From NCBI RefSeq assembly GCF_016086655.4, contig NC_052140.2, forward strand, positions 23,622,001 through 23,686,000: a stretch of 64,000 nucleotides of DNA, given 5' to 3'. Shown here in pieces: positions 58,238 through 64,000 of the stretch (the stretch's first letter is position 1; the number at the start of each line of letters is the position of its first letter). Under the pieces are notes generated by a model. The model was not told the DNA's origin, made no database searches, and saw nothing but the letters and a program-made list of their open reading frames with translations. The stretch is from Lepeophtheirus salmonis (Eukaryota > Arthropoda > Copepoda > Siphonostomatoida > Caligidae). Position numbers and translations under genes: made by a program.

Positions 58238-58329
58238 TTTGTCCTGTAAATAAATAAGAAAATAAAGTTAGTAGGTATAGAAGAGATGTTTTACTTAATT
58301 ATCAACCTAGTACATAGCGATGATAACCT

Positions 58330-58760
58330 TGTGTATTTTTTAAAAAAAAGGCAGCAAAATCAACATGATATCCCTGCCAATTTGAATAATGTTTTGAGGA
58401 GAGGAGCTTAGCTGTCATGATGTTTCGTTAGATCAGCTATAATCAGGTGTGACAATGAAGAAGAGGGAGAAGGTAATGAACAAGGACATTGAGACAAATG
58501 AGTGGGACGTTGATCATCAAATCTACTCTGAATCCAACAAGGACTTACAGTTTTAACTCCGCAACAAATCCTGAAGGTTACCCTTTGTCGTTTAAGAACA
58601 CACACGATTGCTCAATAAAGTTCTGAATATTATTGAATATAGTAGGCAAGGAAGTTCACTACTAAAGAGTTAAATAATAATGACATCTGTTTATTCTTCA
58701 GATCACCGATTCCAAAAAAAAAATGGGTCTGCTAAAAAATGAACACGATTTACATCACTA
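58330..58760 (+). repeat. Near-complete R1 copy
   Basis: All R1 words in order, from CCTGCCAATTTGAATAATGT to GATTTACATCACTAC. It lies just upstream of the GPCR exon 1 acceptor. Confidence 0.65.
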
Positions 58761-59029
58761 CTAATACATATTAATGTGCTGAGTTAAAACAAAAACAATA
58801 ATGGAAAAAATCAAGAAAGGGAATAATGTGGCCGTCAACATAAAATCAAACTGGAATGATTTTTCTAAAAAGTCCGGATAATATTTCTATATATATTATA
58901 ATATATTCGATCATTATATCTATTAATAAGTTATTTGGATAAATCCCTTGCAAACAGTTTAAAGTGATAATAAAGGGTTTAAAAATGCAAAAAAAAAAAA
59001 AAAAAAAAAGGAAAATCAGCTTCTCCATT

Positions 59030-59762
59030 ACTTATTCATTAAGTAATGGAGGACGAACGATTGAAATTAATTCATATTGCGATATATTCAAGCATAAACA
59101 ACTAGTCGAGAAAATTACATTTAAAGCGGTCGACGAAGTTTCATTCGTGCACTCCAAACCCCCGTCCACGTTGTCTGCAAGTCCGAAACGTTGGAGAGGA
59201 AGAAGGGCTCTGTGAAAAAGGCAAAACTGGATCCGAAGGAGTTAAAGAAAACAGCCTTGGCCAATCCCCTCAAGTCTATGAGGGCCAATGATCTTGAGCA
59301 GATCTTGGTGTTACGCACCAGACTGTTCATAATACTATCAACAAAGTGTGTGGAAAGAGCCTTGTGAGGGTGGAAAGGTCACTTTTGATACCATCTCCTC
59401 CGTTCCAAGACTTTTTCGGAATGAGTCTTTTTGAGTTTTTTATCTCTTTTTTGACACTTATGGTCTCCCTACGACCCTTATCCCAACCCCCACGACTAGA
59501 GTGTTTGGGTGCATGTCCAGGGAAATGTCTATAGTGTCCGTGATACAAGGAATGAGGCCCTCAAAGCCAGTGTCAGACAGTACTGGGACGCCATAAAAGA
59601 AGACTAATTCAGATTTTAATGGAGCACTCAGTAATCCACACTCAATTTCGAAAAATCATTCTAGCTTGCTTTTGTATTAACGTGGCACATTTACAATACT
59701 CATTATAATACATCCTGCAGGCTTTAATATAATATTGTATGCACAATATTGACATACTTACA
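59030..59762 (+). mobile_element. Deleted mariner derivative (copy B)
   Basis: Longer than copy A at the 5' side: GRTIEINSYCDIFKHKQLVE and KITFKAV (first HTH), then VCKSETLERKKGSVKKAKL and LKKTALANPLKSMRAND (linker). After a frame change come GVTHQTVHNTINKVCGKSLV, a deletion, DPYPNPHD-like text and EALKASVRQYWDAIKED with TAA. A hairpin CATTACTTATTCATTAAGTAATG precedes it. Confidence 0.75.
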
Positions 59763-60014
59763 TAAATATTTAAGTAACTTTATACTTACAATATTTATTT
59801 ATAAAGATTTCGATAGGCAATAAAAAATATTAGAAAATATGCTTTCAACATAATCATATTTTTTCCTTCTCTTCCGAAGAAGAAAAAACATTGGGATTGT
59901 GTTCAATGTTTTAAGAATTAAAATATCTTCTCTATAAAAGAAAGAAATTGAAGGATACTATATAACTGTAAACTTTAAGGCAATCATAAAAGTCACAAAA
60001 TATTCTCTGGAGCA

Positions 60015-60660
60015 CCATCTATGTCTACCAGCGACTGAAAGCGGGATGGTCCATCAAAGCAAATCCTAGTATCTCAATGACTGGTCATGCTAGAAAGAGT
60101 TATATCAGTGGAGGACGGTAGTCAGGGCAGTAAAGGATGATCTTGGCTTGAAGTCCTAGTTGAGAGGAGGGTGGTCAGCTTCTTACCACAAGATGAAGGA
60201 CATCAGGTTGCAAAGAGGCAAGAAACTCTGCCAAATTTGTAAATCAAATCCCAGGATCATAAAGATATTTAGTGAGGAGTCAAACTTCACCTTGGATGCT
60301 CCCTACAATAACCACTGGCTTACAGAGAAGAAATGAACCTCCTGACATGGAGACCAAATTCCCGTCCAAGATAATGGATCACCAGTGACAGGAATGTCAT
60401 GCCGGCTATCATTTTTAGCAACGGTTATAAGTTTACCTCCACAGTATACTCGGACTTTCTTAAGAATGTTGGGATGTCATGGCTGGAAGCCACATACCCT
60501 CCAAACACAAAGTACATGTTGATTCAAGACTCAGCCAGAACTGTCATGCATTATCTCGACAGCCAGTTCCACATCGTTATTAAAGCTGATGAGTGGTCTT
60601 CCAACAGTCCTCCTGTTATATATCTCATATCCAAGTATATCATATGGCGCAGTCAATAAA
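60015..60660 (+). pseudogene. Mariner-like transposase relic
   Basis: RAVKDDLGLKS (HTH end), KDIRLQRGKKL, IKIFSEESNFTLD (first catalytic Asp replaced by Glu), then an 86-codon open frame with VMPAIIFSNGYKFTSTVYSD, FLKNVGMSWLEATYPPNTKY and MLIQDSA (second Asp kept). The third block is lost. Confidence 0.7.
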
Positions 60661-60671
60661 CCAGAACCAAT

Positions 60672-61070
60672 CTTAAAAAAACATAATGGGCGAACTTAAA
60701 AGTAAGAAGTCTGACTTTATAAAATAAAAAGTTAAGGTATACAATGGTCATATCACAAGGAGCATTAATGAACTGAAGCGTTCAAACAGAATGGAATTAG
60801 TAGAAATTTCTCATCAAAGGGCCCGTGGAGGATTACACATCTTAGAGGATATTTTAGAATGAATAGAGTTCAAGTCTGAAACAAACAAGCAACAAGGGGA
60901 AATCTTGATGCTCATGGAAGAGAGAGATCGCATGGATGAAAAAATTATGAAGCTTCCTCTGAATTCGAATATATCCCTCTTCAACAAGAAATATGTAATA
61001 AAGGCCTACTCAGACTTTCTGTCCCGTTTACAGTTGGCGGTCAATGGCGAGGTTGATCATATTGAATGAT
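60672..61070 (+). pseudogene. Gag-like coding relic
   Basis: One frame with only two in-frame stops reads MGELKSKKSDFIK, KVKVYNGHITRSINELKRSN, RARGGLHILEDILE, and EILMLMEERDRMDEKIMKLP, ending LQLAVNGEVDHIE. The helical, charged composition resembles the N-terminal Gag of BEL/Pao-like elements (TRSINEL near the start). It is no longer intact; assignment to a clade is tentative. Confidence 0.45.
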
Positions 61071-61079
61071 ACAACAGCT

Positions 61080-61780
61080 TATTGTTCAGTTCAAATTTTA
61101 TATTTAACAAATTTTGTAATCAAATGTCATCTACTTTTATTTATACTTACTTGAAAATATTGTCCGGATACTTTCCTTTGTATGTATATTTTATTTTTTT
61201 GCGGAGCAACAGAAGGGAGTCACATTGCACACTGTTTAGAACCTACTTGCTTAAGCAAGAGGAAAGAATATCTTTAAACGTTCCTCCAATCACAATCAAG
61301 TGCTGCCATCCATATATATATATATACAAGATAGTTTGAAAATGATCTCACCATAATAACTCAAAAAAAATTAATGGATTACTTTTATAAGTCTTTGATG
61401 GATGATAAAAAACAATTTTTAACAACTTTTTAATGGATTCAATTTTTGATATTTTCCTATGCATCTACCGGGGGAAACTTGAAACTTACCCACTTGTAAA
61501 GAAAAATAAATGAATAAAACAATTGATACTATTATATCAATTATTCCCTAACAAATTAACAATAGCAAATTTGAGTTCAACCAATTAACGTTCAGAACAC
61601 TTATTTAGAGTCAGAGAAAATTTACGGCCCCAAAAAAACCAGCCCATGGGTTGTGCAAGTGAATTACTGGTAGAAAAGGTGTCATTGGCCTACACTACCA
61701 CTTCATTGAACATTAAGGACCACTTCTAATAGTCTGTAATATACCTCGGTCCATGGGTTGTGGAAGTGAACTTATGCATG
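61080..61780. other. Intergenic stretch with a short duplication
   Basis: CCATGGGTTGTGCAAGTGAA (61645) recurs as CCATGGGTTGTGGAAGTGAA at 61751. Otherwise AT-rich without assigned content. Confidence 0.4.
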
Positions 61781-61784
61781 GAAA

Positions 61785-62590
61785 TGCCCATCACTCATAA
61801 TCTCAGGAGTTATATGAGAGAACAAATGGAGACATTCAAAACATTCTTATGATGTGACAACAAGACAAGTAAGTTGGCTTGTGGATAGTGGTTTGTGCAG
61901 TATGGCAAGAATCACCCAATTCACTCTTGTATTGTGCCAACTTCATTTATCCCAAAGAGTGTGATATAACCACGGAGTAGTATCCATTAGAGATGTGTGA
62001 TAATATAGAAGATGAAAGAATCGAAGTGGAGGTTATAGAAATATTACTGGTTGATCACAAGAAAGGGTACTCTGTCAACAATTTGAATCTGGAGAGCAAA
62101 ATTGCCCCAATGAGGCCTCAAATGCTACGCTTCAGAACCTTCTATTGTTGCCATGGGGGAAAATGAAGATGATTGGACATAATTAAAGTGCTCATATTGA
62201 CAATCTGCTCAGGGCGGCCAAGTACAATAGAGAGGACTAATCTGTTGGCAAGAAGAACAAGCCAACAGAATGATGAAACTTTCCCCAAGGCAGTTTAAGG
62301 AGACTGAGGTCCACTACGTCTTGGCTGTTGTGATCCACTAGTTAAATAATGTCTTAACACAACTCAATGTAAAAAAACAGTTTGAGCCCTGCAAGGAGTC
62401 ATTCGTCAGTGTTGAGGAAGTTTCCAGAGAGAAGGAAGTTAAATTGCGACTGACAGCATCAATTTTGTTGAATGGAAATGAACAAGGCTTTATGTAGTTC
62501 AATTGCAATGACTCGAAGAAATAAGTTCATCTGCAAAAAGGAACACCTCTGTATTAGCAAATGCCATAATAACACAACATGCTGCAAAAG
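61785..62590 (+). pseudogene. Integrase-type transposase relic with Cys-rich tail
   Basis: In one main frame with several stops: MREQMETFKTFL, DNKTSKLACG, WFVQYGKNHPIHSCIVPTSF (the segment after the integrase catalytic Glu in KRBA2/Ginger-like integrases), QANRMMKLSPRQF, and FEPCKESFVSVEEVSREKEV. After a frame change comes KEHLCISKCHNNTTCCKSS, the end of a CxC-type Cys-rich tail. The catalytic triad region is not recognisable. Confidence 0.5.
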
Positions 62591-62917
62591 TAGTTTATTT
62601 GGTGTATGTTTAGGATATATTAAGTGAAAACATTTAGGTAAAAAATTAGGTAATATTCAAAAAGACGATTAATTGAAATTATTACATGTGACGTTGAAAA
62701 GTATATTTAAATAATTGTTTACCTATATTATATCACGTTCATTCAAACTGCTCACATTTTTGGCTTACATTTTAGTATTAAAATACATCTGAATCCTCCG
62801 GTTGGAGAAGAGCCATACGAAGATTATAAAACACCAACAAAGTTACACATACCTTTAGATAGCCCACTTAGTACAATACCAAAAAAAGTTCAGTCCCTTC
62901 AGTTGTAGGAATAACCA

Positions 62918-63440
62918 AGGTTGTTGATGCTCAATGAAGCGGTGGCAGTAGCTAATGACCGACCTTCTTGACCAGCGGTTCACTTGCACAAACTATGGGT
63001 TGGAGTATATTATAGGATATTGGAAGGGGTCTTTGAGGCTCAGGGAGCGGTAGCGGTAGGTAATAATCCACTTCTTGAACCTGTGGTTCTTTTGCACAAT
63101 CTGTGGGCTGGAGTGTATCATAAGATATCAAAAGGGGTCCTTGATACTCAAGATAGAGGTGGCGATAGGTTTTGATCCCCTTTGTGGACAAGTGGTTCAC
63201 TTACGTAATACGTGGGAGGGTATTATAGGATATCAAAAGGGATCCTTGATGCTTAGGGAAGGCGTGACGGTGTGTAATGATCCACCTTTTGAACCCGTGG
63301 TTCAATTGTCCACCTGTGGTCCGGGGTGTATCATAGGACATTAGAAGGGGTCCTTGATACTCAGGATAGTGGTGGCGATAGGTTTTGATTCCCCTTAGGG
63401 ACCAGCTGTCCACCCGTACAACTTGTGGGCTGAGGTATAT
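62918..63440 (+). repeat. Tandem repeat, about 4.8 units of 107 bases
   Basis: TGGTTC-type marks fall at 62976, 63084, 63193, 63298 and 63405. Each unit has GTGGTTCACTTGCACAA, GGGCTGGAGTGTAT, AGGATATCAAAAGGGGTCCT and a GGTGGCGATAGG phrase. Units are 80-90 percent similar by eye. The open frames at 62952-63413 on both strands come from the repeat period. Confidence 0.8.
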
Positions 63441-63444
63441 TTTG

Positions 63445-63700
63445 CAAGATGGAATTGAATCTCTCGTGATAATTTCATATCATGAATAGTTTAATTGTGT
63501 GAATACAACATAAATTTCAACGACAATAAACTAGAGTATCAAATTGCTTGCCATAAAATTCTATCATAATCAAATCCTTAATGATCAAATTGCTTAGCAA
63601 TGAATGGTTTAATAATCAAATTACCCACAATCATTTCACCTGACAATATAAATGAAGTTAAAATTACCATTGACTACTCTTTTGGAAATTTTATAGATTG
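63445..63700. other. Short AT-rich stretch
   Basis: A short motif close to ATAATCAAATTGCTT recurs (63570, 63590, 63615). Nothing else. Confidence 0.35.
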
Positions 63701-63709
63701 CCCGGGATT

Positions 63710-64000
63710 TGGAACATTTCCCGCTCCAACGGACATTTTCCACATTGCCCGTAACATATATATAAAATAAACGGTACTAGGAAAACTGCCCTGGGGAAAA
63801 TTTCTAGTGGAAGATTGCCCTGGAGAAAATTGCTATGGGGGAAAATTTCAAGTTAGGAAAATTTGCCGTATTTTGTTCAAACTTGGGGATGAATAATAAC
63901 ACATTATAAATTTGCTTAATATTATTTATGACAAATATCTAAGCATATTTATTTGCTCCATCCCCCAAGGGAGTACCTTTATCTGTGAGTAATATTATTT
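63710..64000 (+). repeat. Dispersed repeat with 15-16-base word array
   Basis: GGAACATTTCCCGCTCC, GGACATTTTCCACATTGCCC, then after TACTAGG words such as AAAACTGCCCTGGGG, AAAATTTCTAGTGG, AGATTGCCCTGGAG and AAAATTGCTATGGGGG, followed by the non-array text shared with 3690-3806. Runs off the window. Confidence 0.7.

Noticed and set aside
59327..59548. Minus frame with CAPKHSSRGGW-type text, present at two loci
   Set aside because: It is the antisense of duplicated mariner derivatives; the plus strand carries the transposase motifs.
62952..63413. Open frames on both strands in the 107-base array
   Set aside because: The frames follow the repeat period and have no start or splice support.

Overview
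The window is AT-rich animal nuclear DNA. It has GT-AG introns, very long gene-poor stretches, and mariner, Tc1, hAT and Ty3/gypsy debris in almost every kilobase. The style of the transposase relics and repeats suggests an arthropod, and a parasitic copepod such as the salmon louse is my best guess. That guess is recognition, not a search result. I see no bacterial-type operon, CRISPR array, rRNA or convincing tRNA.

Almost the whole window is one gene. On the minus strand, seven coding exons at 57902-58237, 54624-54743, 22648-22752, 20171-20482, 8488-8774, 8322-8401 and 3368-3501 join with consistent phases (0,0,0,0,2,1) and GT-AG borders. Together they encode a 457-residue seven-transmembrane receptor of rhodopsin type, an orphan GPCR. 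It has the TM3-ECL2 cysteine pair, a DHY box, a TM5 Pro and Tyr, a TM6 Pro and an NP motif in TM7. It lacks the usual Asp of TM2, the Trp of TM6 and the Tyr of NPxxY. The first coding exon has its own splice acceptor, so the promoter and a 5' UTR exon lie further upstream.

Its introns hold the rest. Intron 2 (22753-54623, 31.9 kb) carries a nested plus-strand gene of three exons (29514-31304) for a Ser-rich protein with one C2H2 finger, with a one-base frame break in exon 1. It also carries a possible two-exon micro-gene (39132-39388). Intron 4 (8775-20170) holds a decayed but nearly full-length Ty3/gypsy element with about 105-bp LTRs and a tRNA-Trp-like primer site (14094-17368), a hAT relic, a LINE tail and a mariner split by a 1.06-kb insertion. 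The region beyond exon 1 (58.3-64 kb) is transposon debris plus a 107-bp tandem repeat.

Transposon layer: about 18 mariner-like relics, many with the catalytic middle deleted and both ends kept; one transposon with DDE motifs and inverted ends (40479-41416); one Tc1 relic; one hAT relic; an integrase-type relic with a Cys-rich tail (61785-62590); and several non-coding families. Three non-coding patterns deserve attention: a 1.03-kb foldback element whose arms are tandem arrays (27084-28117); a set of loci built from 15-17-bp tandem words that share a TACTAGGA/TATCAGGA edge; and a family made of GGTC/GACC palindromes.
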